From: Phycomyces nitens
Lineage: Eukaryota; Mucoromycota; Mucoromycetes; Mucorales; Phycomycetaceae
DNA: 64,000 nt
Reading direction: 5' to 3'
Assembly (NCBI GenBank): GCA_022702545.1
Contig: JAHRBC010000001.1
Span: forward strand, 2,046,001 to 2,110,000
The translations under genes and the position numbers were made by a program. Under the pieces are notes generated by a model. The model saw only the letters and a list, made by a program, of their open reading frames with translations, searched no databases and was not told the DNA's origin. The first letter of the stretch is position 1. Each line of letters begins with the position of its first letter. This document shows positions 12,415 through 23,612 of this stretch, piece after piece.

Positions 12415-13521
12415 ATGGAAGATGGCCTTTATAGCCGCTCGCCCTATTCACCCCTCACTCCTTCCTCCAGCCACAGCCCAACCCTTCAGACACCGTTTTC
12501 AGGACGAGGCTACCGAGCAGGCGAAACCACTCCACCTACATCTATTCTTCCGGACCCTTATCGCCCCCACCCGACCTACAATCGACCTTTCCCACCATCT
12601 CCTCATACTTCATCTTTTGCACCACTTACGCCACCTCAGCCTCAACTCTCAGATCTATCCCGTCAACCATACATTTATGAATCAGACTTTAACAATCCGG
12701 TTGGAAAAGAAGTCGAAAAGGTAATCCAAGTCGACCATTTATTTGATGGTTACTGACCGATCCCTCTTTCTAGATTATTCATCACTGCGATGGCTTGAGC
12801 GAAACAATGTCATCACGGAAAGACCACTTCAAATATTCGTACTCCAAAGACACCTATGATCCCACCATGACCCGGCCTGTATTAGATGACATGATCGGAA
12901 GGGCAAACGAAGTCCTCAATGCCCTCTTGCGCCTTCGGAAACACCAGATATCCGAGGAGCAGGCCAGGACAAATGTGTACCAAAAGAAAGAAATCAATTA
13001 CCCAAAGGTACACATCCTTTCAAAAAGACTTATCTTTGTACTAAACAACCTTTTTTTTTTCTCTTATCAGTATCGAGTTCACACAACCACAGACGATTGG
13101 AGCGGTGGAACAAACCAGCGACTGAGTGGTACTCAGCGTAGACGTGGGGTAACACGCTCATTTTATTTTATTTTTGCTATATATTTGATACTAATGATTT
13201 TCTGTGCAGAAACGTGCTGTTTTTAGGGGAAAATGTCATTCTTGTAATATATCAGAGACTCCTGAATGGAGGCGTGGGCCAGATGGGGCACGCACCCTAT
13301 GCAATGCCTGTGGGCTTCGTAAGTGTCTGTCTTTTTTGTTGTTGTTGCCTAGCAGCCCTTTTTAAATGCTTTGATTAGATTACGCCAAGCTGACCCGAAA
13401 ACAAGCGGCTGTGCAAAAGTTAGTCAGCCAAAAGGACCACCAGAGCAGGAATTCTGGGCATGATATTATTGATAGGCCACTGGTGATGGCGGACAAGCTG
13501 CTGGACAGTCCTATCGAATGA
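12415..13521 (+). CDS. GATA-type zinc-finger transcription factor
   Basis: Five exons whose phases all agree. Residues 1-100 are Pro/Ser/Thr-rich (start [18 protein letters not shown]). Exon 2 holds a helical segment ([20 protein letters not shown]) and exon 3 an RRR-containing basic stretch. Exons 4-5 hold one GATA finger: CHSC, 18 residues including [14 protein letters not shown], then CNACGL and HYAKLTRK. The Cys-X2-Cys-X18-Cys-X2-Cys spacing is that of WC-2-type fungal fingers rather than the commoner X17 type. I see no clear PAS domain, so this is not a typical WC-2. Predicted nuclear DNA-binding regulator of (A/T)GATA(A/G) sites; target pathway unknown. The protein ends LLDSPIE shortly after the finger. 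Confidence 0.9.
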
Positions 13522-13554
13522 AATATGTTCAGTAATATGAATATCTGTTTATAT

Positions 13555-13650
13555 ATATATATGTGTATGTGTGTGTGTGTGTGTACAATTCAACAAATCA
13601 ATTCAAATCAATTCAATTCAATTCAATTCAAATCAATTTTTTAATTCAAT
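13555..13650. repeat. (TG)n and degenerate ATTCA tandem repeat
   Basis: A TG run (about 13561-13583) is followed by repeated attca/aatca pentamers to about 13650, in the 3' flank of the GATA gene. Confidence 0.85.
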
Positions 13651-14343
13651 GCAAATATCTTTCAGGCATTTTGTACTTGATTGGGTTCAAACCAATCAGA
13701 CCAATCAATCCAATATATTTAGTTTCTCTATGCCATACTGTATGTAATAATACATTAGAAATGTACATTATCATCAAGTCTTCAATAAAGAATATTCTAG
13801 GTAGCAATGTTTTTGATTGGTTTGGGAATTTGCCTTATTGTTCATCAGAGATCAAAGTATAGTGAGATTAGGTTATACTTTCAATGACGTTTAGGGCAAC
13901 GTTAAGGTAGAATAGATCAAGTGACCCAAATGATCTGGATAGATCCAATTTTGTACTTGCTCTAAGAACAAAAAGGCAAATGGTACAAACCAGCGTGCTT
14001 TTTCTGGAGGCACAAGATAAACTCTCATAATCAAAACAGAGTTTTTGCTGGTTCCAAGAGGGCGAAATCCTCGGCAACCGATACAAATCCAGATAAATGA
14101 CTTGAAAAAACGGTATCGATCGATCTTTGTATTCTATTGATCTATGTTCTACACAACCCAAAAGGACGTTGGATAAAATATCCTTATTCCCAAACACAAG
14201 CAGAGAATTTCTCAAAACCACCACCACCATCACCCCCCCTCCCCCCCCTTTGGCTCCAACTCATGTAGCACATCTAAATATCAGCTCATCAAACCTCTTT
14301 GCAAAAAAAACCAAAAAAAAACAACCAAAAAAACAGTTTTACA
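13651..14343. other. Intergenic, no gene recognised
   Basis: Convergent 3' flank of the GATA and G-patch genes. Contains poly-C (14234-14250) and poly-A runs; no exon supported. Confidence 0.5.
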
Positions 14344-14940
14344 TTATTGATTCATATAGTGTATCATTGCCGCACGCTTCTTGGCATCCTTTTGTGCCTG
14401 GGCAGCAAGCGCCTTACCAGACAATGGCTTTGTCAGGTTGCGAATGGGTTTATCAGCCATCCTAGCACGTTCTATGGCACTCCATGTATGCGTAACTGCC
14501 TTTGGGCCGGTTTTTTTGTGCCCAATACACAGTCTGTCATGCTTAAATGTGGTAGCAATAGGGTGTCGTCTTCCCTGTTCAGATGCACCCAATCCTTCTT
14601 CATATCTCCAGCCTTGTTTCCGCAGCATCTGAAATCCCTTGTTCGTGCTATTCAACCCAAGTACATCAGGGGGAGGCTGAGACTGACGGCTAATCATATG
14701 TGCCATTCCACGAATATGCTTTTGGTAGCTGCCAACAAGGATATCCATCTCGCAATCAGCACAATAGATTGTTAGATCATTAGTCGATCTCGATGGATTG
14801 CATTCGGTTAATTGCCTGTAAAGATCTGCAATCTCATCCCCTGCAACTGCTGGTTTCTCTTCAACTGTCTCTAGTTTCAAGCTTGATCCAGCCACAAAAT
14901 TGACTTGTTTGAATGGATAAGGCTTTGGTTCATTTGCCAT
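14344..14940 (-). CDS. Zinc-finger/G-patch protein, GPANK1-like
   Basis: Single-exon gene of 198 residues starting MANEPKPYPFKQVNFVAGSS. A C2H2-like finger (YCADCEMDILVGSYQKHIRG then MAH) sits near residues 58-82. A G-patch follows (GLNSTNKGFQMLRKQGWRYE, then EGLGASEQGRRHPI) at about 95-130. The tail is Lys/Ala-rich (KALAAQAQKDAKKRAA). This finger plus G-patch order matches the C-terminal part of animal GPANK1; the ankyrin repeats of that protein are absent. G-patch proteins often activate DEAH-box RNA helicases, so a nuclear RNA-processing role is plausible but inferred. Confidence 0.85.
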   Translation of the reverse strand: MANEPKPYPFKQVNFVAGSSLKLETVEEKPAVAGDEIADLYRQLTECNPSRSTNDLTIYCADCEMDILVGSYQKHIRGMAHMISRQSQPPPDVLGLNSTNKGFQMLRKQGWRYEEGLGASEQGRRHPIATTFKHDRLCIGHKKTGPKAVTHTWSAIERARMADKPIRNLTKPLSGKALAAQAQKDAKKRAAMIHYMNQ

Positions 14941-17626
14941 ATCAAGGTGTATTTTGATTAAAGAAGAAAAAACAACGGAGTATCAATGGATCCAAACCAT
15001 TTCTTATGCACCAAAAGCACAAAGGTACATGTATTTCTATCTAGGAGAATAGGTGATTTATCTTGCAAGCATAGAAAATATACATGGTTTGCAGAATATT
15101 GAATTCTAATCTGCCATTTTCCAAGTTTTATATATATATATATATTTTTATTGTTTCCAAAAAATGAATAAATGTATATATATATATATAATATCGTAAA
15201 AATAAACGCAATAATCTCCGTTGCTGATAGGTGTTGGATGAGATCCAATCGCCTATTGAATATTAAAGAATCGCAAATCGTTTTTATTTTGTAACATAAA
15301 GGATGTGCAAAACCAATGGAAAGATCATTTAGAAATACAATACACATATTTTTATTTGTGTATGTATGTGTATATATGAATATATAAATATATAAATAAA
15401 TGAATGAATAAAAATAGACTTTACAAGTTGCATCCAAGGTATTCTTGTTTCCAAAAGTAACATTGGGTACCTGGTGTTGGGAACCATTGTACTACACTCT
15501 GTGGTAACCATCTCCAACAACTCTTGACCAATGATCAGTTTGCTATAAAAAAAAAAGTTTTTTCTTTGTATAATGATAACCTTTATATTCAGATTAATTT
15601 CTAGCTAATTAATTTGATAAGCACAATCTATTCTATAAAACATGATTTTATTTCTATATAAATGTATTTATACACATTTATACATCGTACGGTACATAAT
15701 ATTATGGGAGAATCTTGATATTCTCAAGCGCTCAATATTATTTTTAATTGATTCTTTTTTTTAAAAAAATAAAAATAAATAATAATAATTACAGTTGTAA
15801 AGTTTAATATGGTTGGTCTGCTCGAGACAATCTAGATTATTATTATATTTTCTGGACAATCTCAAATCAATTTCTAGAGTTGAAAAATAATATTCGCCAT
15901 CCTACTTGTAAAATCAAGAAAACCATGTTGGACAATACACAATCGATAACAGTCCAGCTATCCGGATACCATGGCCGGTTTTTTTGTCCTTTTAAAGTTT
16001 TTTTTTAAAGATGAAATTGTGCTTGATACTTTTATATTTTTTTAAAAAAAGAAGGTAATCAAAAGAAACCAACCAAAGGCCAACAATTCATTGACACAAC
16101 CAAATCAACGTCTAAAAATAATATACAAAGTTCTTACAAGCTACCAAAGATTAAGAGAGATGCTCCCAGCTAGGTGTGTGAACCGCTGGAGAACCTTGTC
16201 GATTTAAAACAACTGTTTATTTTGTCCACAAGTCTGAAATGGTATGTAGTTACCTCTATATACTTTGTACACATCTAAACCTTACTCCCAAAACCACAAT
16301 TTGCACCACGTTTGGGATTGTGTGTTGAAAAAAAAAAACATCTTGATTTTGCAACACTAGAATTTTTGTGGACTTGTCTTGGAAGCTGTAAGCAAAATGC
16401 CAAAGGTGCTATAGAATTGCTTAATGATTTATAGTCATATAGTTTGAATTGTAATAATTGATTTAAAATGTCAAAATAGCTATAGCCACAAAACATGTAT
16501 AATTGTTTGTTCATATGTTCAATTACATACACAATATGTATATGTATATGTATATATATTCTGCGAGTTATTTTATAAAGCTAACACACAGTTTGATAAA
16601 ACTTGTAGACTTTAAATAACTAAAAATCAAGGCTACCTTACACTTTATATTATTTTCCAGCATAATAGTATAATAAAAAATAATTAAAGTAGGAACTTGG
16701 ATGTAGTAAAGTTATATTTGTGTCATGATAATATGGGATATATTATTATATTTTCTGTTATTATCATGTCTCAAAGGCCAGTTTTATATTTAATATGATT
16801 TGGAACACTCTAGTTGGTACTGGACCAAAAATAAAGACACGACTTTTTACATCTACTAGGTTTTTTTTTGTAATAAATTATCTACTCTTTTTTTACTATC
16901 CAACTCATCTTGATCTGTATACATTGCAAAATTATATCATTCTATGATGTTTAGCAGCCAGTCCCTCGAAAATATTGTTTTTAAGCATTAATAACATTCT
17001 ATATACTCTTTGTAGATTATCCAGAGACCATTGCTTGTCTCTATATTATTTTCAATTATAGTTGCTGGTATAGCCAAAGTCTATCTTCCCAAGTACCATC
17101 AGAGAATAAAGGTAAAGCACGTGCTTTGAATCAAATCATTACTAGTCAATAGCTGCCAGTATCTTGATCAAATATCTTGCAGATCTCATGATCAATTTAC
17201 TTTTAAGCAAAGACTCTCTTTTAAAAAAAATACACACACACGCTTTTTTTTGTATTTCTTTTTGTATTTTTGGTTCAAGGGTTTGGGCGTGGTAACATTT
17301 TTATATATTCCCATAATATTCAGCCCTACCATTCTTTAGGACAAGTTAATTTGAGAAAAGAGTACAAATATGTAAATAATCATAATAAATGCACATATTA
17401 CATGTTTATTACGTTATTAAAATCGACTAGACTGCAAATCCTTGCAAAAAGGTTTATTTAGACTATAAATTTTAATGGTCAAGGAATTATATAAAAGAAA
17501 GTTTTTCTTGCTTGTGAATAAGATAGTTATATATATAGATATATATGTATGTTTTTTATGAAAGAAAAATTAATGAATTATACAAGATATAGATAAGGAG
17601 AGATTACAATGGTGATACATGGAATA
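14941..17626. other. Long AT-rich intergenic region, no gene recognised
   Basis: About 2.7 kb with TA microsatellites (15130-15143, 15177-15191) and poly-A/T runs. Short open frames are low-complexity or lack exon support. No tRNA or transposon signature seen. Confidence 0.5.
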
Positions 17627-18859
17627 TTAAGAGATATCCAGGTCCAGAATAGGATTCTTCTTCAATTGAAGTCCAAATCGACTTCCTTGGTTAAGCTTTG
17701 TCCCCAAAAAAGCGCCCAGTAACCACAGCCCAAACACCCCGCCAAGCATCTCGTATATTGTATCAGAGGCGATGTATTCAGTGTCAAAACCATAGCTTCT
17801 CTTTTCATCCAAAAATGGGCTGTAGTTGAATACCTGGCATGGACCGGTTACCATGCCAAAGTTAACAATGATGTCGACACCAAGAATCACAAGGTATGAG
17901 CCCAGAAAAGTGGTCGAAAGAATGACAGTCAGAAATTCAACGAGTACTATGCCAACCCCACCTAGCATCCCAACCGATATGCTGGCAAACAGACGGGCAG
18001 TTGTGTCCGTAATAACAAATTCACTTTTAAATGACCAGACAAACACGGCCAGAGCAAAACCTGCCATGACTAAACAAACAGTCAATATATATATATATAT
18101 ATAAAGAAATTGCACATTAGAATACTTACATCCCAAGCCAAAAAGAGCCAATTGCCAAAAGACTATGGCTGCTACACCAAATAATAGACCAACACCAAAG
18201 CAAATGGACGTGTACATCAGCATGGGGTGTTCGTAACCTCCAATTGGTTCCATGTATTTCAATAAAATAAAAGTCGTACTGGCTATTAATTCAAACCAGA
18301 AAAAATTAATCACTTAACACAACATATATCTATCCCTTGCCTCCAAATATAGTCCCAGTAATCGCCATGGTAACAATAAAAAAAGGAAAGGCCAGAACGA
18401 TCAAGAATACTCCAAAGGTGATAAAGGTACTTCCAATGGCAATGTCATAGATCATTTCTTCAGTCAGTCCTTGTATATCTGGTTTCCCTAATAAACCATT
18501 AGAAAAAAAATATTCCTTGGACAAAAAGACTTACCTGCGGTTATAGGACATAGAAAGTGGCCAGAGGGACTCTTGCCTGTTTCTTCACTTTGTAAATCCT
18601 TGGCAACTGTTATTAGACGAGGAAAGCAGCGTTTGTCGCTAGAGACACATTTGTATGTCTCTCGACGGACAGAAAGTGGTGTTGAGGACGGAGTGTGGGT
18701 GCTGTGAGACTTGTGACAATTAGTCGAATGGGGCTGGTGGGTAGGAGTTGGGTAGTGGTTGGCATGGATCTCATTTACTTCTTGTGCCATACACCGGATC
18801 GATAATGTGAGACAGACCAAGAGGATCATAAAGAATGATTTAGGGTACTGAACGTGCAT
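17627..18859 (-). CDS. Polytopic membrane protein, TMEM198/TM7S3-like (DUF4203)
   Basis: Four exons. Exon 1 starts MHVQYPKSFFMILLVCLTLS with a signal peptide cleaved after MAQ-like residues, then a His/Thr/Pro-rich lumenal segment. Exons 2-4 give about seven hydrophobic helices, e.g. FITFGVFLIVLAFPFFIVTM, FGVGLLFGVAAIVFWQLALF and VGMLGGVGIVLVEFLTVILS, and a conserved GSYLVILGVDIIVNFGM segment. This pattern is that of the TM7S3/TM198-like domain family, whose biochemical function is unsettled. The intron at 18283-18340 must use a GC donor (GGAG|GCAAGG) to keep the frame. The gene is divergent from the small gene at 19188, sharing a 328-bp upstream region. Confidence 0.8.
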
Positions 18860-19187
18860 TGGGTAATTGATGCGAAAATGCTTTTGTTGGGAAGCATGCA
18901 GATTCAAATGTCTTGGGAGCCTTAAATATTCCCTCTATATATTTTTCCCCCAAAGTGCTATCCAACAGGCGAAGAGGTATAGATAAAAGTCTGGGGCCAT
19001 TAATTTTTAATAGCAATAGCAATAGCAATAGCAATAATAACATCTTTTTGGATTTCTTTACAAATATATTTTATGCAGTTCTAAAGAGATAATCGTCTCG
19101 AAATAACCGTCACGACACCAAAATGCACGCACACCCCTGGGTGTGTACATGTCTTTGTTCTCTATAGAAAAAGAGGAAATAAACTAA
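18860..19187. promoter_or_regulatory. Shared divergent upstream region with (AGCAAT)n repeat
   Basis: The only space between two divergent start codons (18859 minus, 19188 plus), so both promoters must lie here or overlap the genes. A hexamer repeat (agcaat, about five units) occupies 19011-19035. No specific operator was recognised. Confidence 0.5.
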
Positions 19188-19849
19188 ATGACAGTATCAA
19201 AAACGGAAATCAAGCAACAATTGGCTAATTATGTTCCTAATGAACAAGAACGCCTGGTGATTAGATCGGCAATGTTTAGTCTCATTACTTTTGGTAAAAA
19301 GCAATCCATTGCTGGTAATCCAATAAAGATCTCGCGTATTTATTGCCCTTGTTATTAGCTACGGTTGGTGCAGCTTCTCTTGGAATGTCGGCACGAATGT
19401 GGTGTAAGAAAGATTAAATGTAGTATGGGCAAGAGTATTATTGACTTTTATATATATCAGCAAAGTCGCGAACACCGGTTGGTAAAAGATCAGGCATTCC
19501 TACCATATGTAAAGTATATTTGATTGTCTATAATTCAATCTTAACCATTATATTATGAAAATCACAAGTGGGATTCTTTACTGGCCTCACATTGGGAGGT
19601 GCACTTGGTATGAACAAAGGCATGCAAACATTGCGCTCTTCTTTGCCAAGTGATTCCGGTCTCTTGACTCTTATCCATGACCACGATCAGATCAAACAGC
19701 AAGAATTACAGGAGTTGCTCCAGAGCTCAGAGGATATGAGTTCAAGTGAATTGTCAATTGAGGATAATGAACCACTGGCCACACTAGACATTATTGAATC
19801 CCCAGATACAGCCAACGACACCCTATTGTTGGCACCTGTGGACGAATGA
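19188..19849 (+). CDS. Small membrane protein with glycine-zipper helices, unknown function
   Basis: Four exons in agreeing phase. It starts MTVSKTEIKQQLANYVPNEQ. Two candidate hydrophobic, small-residue-rich helices follow: FSLITFGATVGAASLGMSAR (spanning the first intron) and FFTGLTLGGALGMNKGMQTL, separated by a basic loop (SKSRTPVGKRSGIP). The C-terminal 75 residues are acidic and Gln/Leu-rich, ending LLLAPVDE. The paired GxxxG-like helices suggest a small helical-hairpin membrane protein, perhaps organellar; I do not recognise the family. The 3' end abuts an AT-rich terminator region. Confidence 0.68.
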
Positions 19850-20060
19850 GGACGATCAAAAAAGTATACATAAATGTATTGTTTAAATATTGGGATTATC
19901 ATTATATTATAATAATTATGAAAAGGAGAAATGTTTATATACACTTTTTATATTTATTTTTATATATATATCTTTTAATTGAGCTTCTGTGTATATAGGA
20001 ATGTGATGTGAATAAATGTAATGCATGTGCAAAGTGAAGTTTTCATAGATGAAGTAAGAA

Positions 20061-20087
20061 ATAATAATAATAATAATAATAATAATA
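20061..20087. repeat. (AAT)n microsatellite
   Basis: ATA/AAT trinucleotide run between the convergent small-protein and kinase genes. Confidence 0.9.
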
Positions 20088-20150
20088 TAAAAAAGAAAAA
20101 AGGTCTTTTTGTCATATATATATACATATACATATATGCGTGTATATAAT

Positions 20151-22732
20151 TTAGTCTGTCTTTGGAGATCCATTTGGAGAGAGGACGCCCGAGATCCAGC
20201 CACTGGCGAGCTTAAACACCTTTGTGGACCCACTTGTCTTTGAGAAACGAATGGCCACCATACGATGCTGTGCTCCAGTGTCATCTTTGGTGCGCTGGAT
20301 ACCAGTGTTTGAGGGTGGAACAGAAAACACTTCAATTGAGAAGATGGCAGTTCCGTCCTTGTTGGACCCAAAAGGGTCATCGACTGGGCTCATTACAGGT
20401 GTGCTTGGTGCACAGGCTGCATTAGTGGTATTTGTAATTCCAGGATCTGCAGTAATAATGGCAGCAGTAGGCGCAATTGGCGGGGAGTTTGCTGGAGTCT
20501 GGCTACCCTGTTGACTGATTGCAGCAGATGAATTGAGATTGACTGAATTGGACCAAGGCAGCTGGTGAAGAGGTGTCGAGAGTCTTTTGAATTGTCTACT
20601 CCAACGACTACCGGTTTTTGGCTTGTCAATGATACTACTTCCACTAGACTGAGCTTGTGTGGTCCAGGGGTCATTTGAGGTACGAGAGCTTTTGTGCGAA
20701 AGTAGGTTGGGAGAGCTAGAAGGACCGTCTTTGATGATGGAATAGAACCAGGTTCCCTTGCTCTTTTCAATGGTAAAGTTGCGTAGAGTGAGTACGCATG
20801 TCAGACGTGTTCTTCCGTCATGTTGATAGGTAACACCAAGGATCTCGCATGCAGCTCTGACTAGCATAAGTAGGTCATGCTCTTCGGTCTGGGTAGGATT
20901 GGGGTCAACTGAGCCATTATGTCGAATGCTATTTGGAATCGAGAATGACGATAGGGTGGTGGTAGAACGGTCAATTGAATGGGATGTGGTCGTGGTAGTT
21001 GAGGAAGATAATGGACAGCTTGGTTGAATGGTATAATAGTTTATCTGGTCCTTGGTAACCCGTTGATAGAGCTGGGATAGACTCATGGTAGAAGTGGTCT
21101 TTCGTAGGCGTGTTTGGGACGGCATGAGAGTATTAAGAGGCTGCTCTGACCGCCTGAATTTACGGAATAGATGGTGGAGAGGGGACTTTACGTCAGAAAG
21201 AGGAAGGTTTTGAATGGGTTGCAGTTGAACCTGATGCACACTGGTCTGGATATCTTGAAACAGTTCGGCCCGCAGTAGTTCTTGGGCACGATAATTGTCT
21301 TCCATCTTAGAGGTATGTGGTGTGCTGCTGGTATAATAGATACATGTGCTTATGGGGTGATATATGACCGTCTTCTTTACTCCTCGGCTCGTCTCTCTTT
21401 CGTCCTCCATATCCTTCATATACTGTCTCTTGGCCCGATCCCGCTCTAACCTCGCTCGGGTAGCTTCATCGATATCCGAGTCGTCGGTTGTCGAAGGCGT
21501 CTTTTTGTCTACAAACAGATCAGGCAACCGACCTTCGTCATTGAGCCAGCCGTCTCCTTTAAGTGCGACCTTGAGGGCAATTCTCTTTCTTCGATCAACC
21601 GAAAGACACTTTCGAATCGTCTTTTGTAGGCCTGGACTGAGATGGGAGGGCATTGGGTAGTTGCCATGGACAACATCCTTTCTTAATTCACCCACCGCTG
21701 CACTCTTTTTTTTTAATAAACATTTTAATTATCAATCTCTAGATACTTACTATGGGCATGGGCAAATGGTTCGAATCCAGCTGTCATTCGGAACAGGGTG
21801 ACACCCAAGCACCAGCAGTCAATCTCGGGTCCAGCATATTTCTGACCACTGATGATCTCGGGACTATAATAGAGCATGGATCCTAAGAGACTTGCTGGTT
21901 AGTCATTGTAATCAGGCAATTAGGGATCATTACCACATATTGTCTTTAGACGCTGTAATCCGAACCGGTTCCCTAGTCCAAAGTCTGCCAATTTAACTTC
22001 CCCGTGTGGAGTAAGCAATACATTAGGGGCCTATTGAACATAATGAATATACGACAGTATGGCAAAAAAAGAAAACAAAAAGAAGGCACACACTCACCTT
22101 TAGATCGCGGTGGACAACCCATCTGCTGTGACAATACTCTACACCCGCAACCATCTGTCTAAATATATTTCTGGCTTCTTCTTCCTGGAGTGCGCCATTG
22201 TGCTTCTGCAGGTACTCGTCTAAATTAAGGCCGGGGACATATTCCATCACCAAATAAAGCGAATCGGCCGTCTCATAGGTCTCATAGAGATGGACAACAT
22301 TTGGGTGGTCAATTATCTCCATCAAATTGATCTCTCTGACCAGTCTAGACATCACTCGATAATCATGTACTCTCTTGTCGATGATCTAATAGAGTCAATA
22401 AAGTGTCTTGGGAGTGGTGTTGTTACCTTTACTGCATATTTTTCGCCTGTTAAGTAATGATAAGCCAACACCACTTTACTAAACTTTCCATGGCCAAGTG
22501 GATCAAGAAACAAGTAGTCTCCAATGCCACTCAGGAGGGTATCTGGGCTGGGAGGGTATTCTTTGGCCGGGACTGACTTCCGATCAGGCTTCTTTGGTTC
22601 TCGTGTCGGTGGTTGTGTCGGAGAGGATGGGGCAGGAGGTTTGGGTTCTGGTTGGTTTTGTATGTCTAGTTTCCCCGAGGATTGTCGTCTCCATTTGCTC
22701 TTTAGCTGATCAGTTACGGTTCGAAAGGCCAT
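20151..22732 (-). CDS. CAMK-family Ser/Thr protein kinase with C-terminal KA1 domain
   Basis: Five exons, phases consistent. The N-terminal 75 residues are Pro-rich. The kinase domain has a glycine loop (LGHGKFSKVVLAYH), the ATP-binding AVK lysine, the helix-C Glu in VREINLMEIIDHPN, the catalytic loop VVHRDLK, the DFG (LADFGLGNRFG), activation segment GSMLYYSPE, and IDCWCLGVTLFRM. The protein continues through a Ser/Thr-rich linker to a terminal KA1-like module (AACEILGVTYQHDGRTRLTC, then MVAIRFSKTSGSTKVFKLAS) that usually binds acidic membrane lipids. Domain order resembles MARK/Kin/Hsl1-type kinases acting at the cell cortex in polarity or cell-cycle control. Closest subgroup not determinable by eye. 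Confidence 0.9.
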
Positions 22733-23612
22733 GAGGTCGGATGGATTGAGAATGGAATTAGATGAAGGGTATCAACGCGAAATGCCTTAATTATTTTGCG
22801 AGGTATATTGGGTGCACCAAGGTGAAATTGGCAAAGAGCGCTAAAGGGCTGTTTTGAGCAGAACAGGAAATGAAGAGAAACAAGGAAAGAAGGGATATGG
22901 TAAGAAGAAGAAGAAGATGAGAAAGAGAGGAAGAGAAAACAAAAAAAACAGATTGAATCTCAGACAAAAATGGGCCTGAGGATGTAAAGAGATCTCCATA
23001 AAGGCAAATCACTCGTTTCTCAAACACTGTTTTTTCTTTTTGGAAATAATTATTAAATGGTCTTGACTGCCTAATTGAGACTGCACTTTAAAGGAATATA
23101 AATTCACTGTCATTGTTCTATAGACTACAGGTCTTTTTCGAGGGAGACAATTTAGAATATCTCCTGCAATCAAGAGGGAGAACAATGAGAATCGATGCAA
23201 TGCATGTCTTGTATTTACCGTCCTGTCATTCAGTGTTGTCACTCATCTTGCCACCCCCTTCTACTGAAATCTTTATTCGGAGATCAACCTTGCCGATCTT
23301 GGTGCTGTCTGCCATGACAGTATTTTTTGTTGTTGAATATTCAATGTATGTATTATTGTGTGTGTGTATGTATGGAATACAATTATGCTGCTACTGTTTG
23401 TTTTTTTTTTGGTTCGGTTTGGTTTGAATAGTGTACAAGAGGGCATCATTTGGTTGCCAAAGTATAAAGAGAATATATATAGATAGATAAATAGATGAAT
23501 AAATAAAAGAGGACCAGCCAAAAAAAAAAAAAAGAGGGAGATTAAGGAGTGAATAGGGCAATAGAGAGAGAGATATCTCTCTCTCTCTGTTGCCCTCCAG
23601 ACAAGCTTATTC
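22733..23612. other. Intergenic; kinase promoter and ankyrin-gene 3' flank
   Basis: Contains purine-rich (GAAGAA) stretches upstream of the kinase and a short perfect inverted repeat of gagagagat/atctctctc near 23564-23588. No exon supported. Confidence 0.5.

Noticed and set aside
21760..21785. tRNA-like B box (ggttcgaatcc)
   Set aside because: It lies in kinase coding sequence (complement encodes GFEPF) and no A box or cloverleaf surrounds it.
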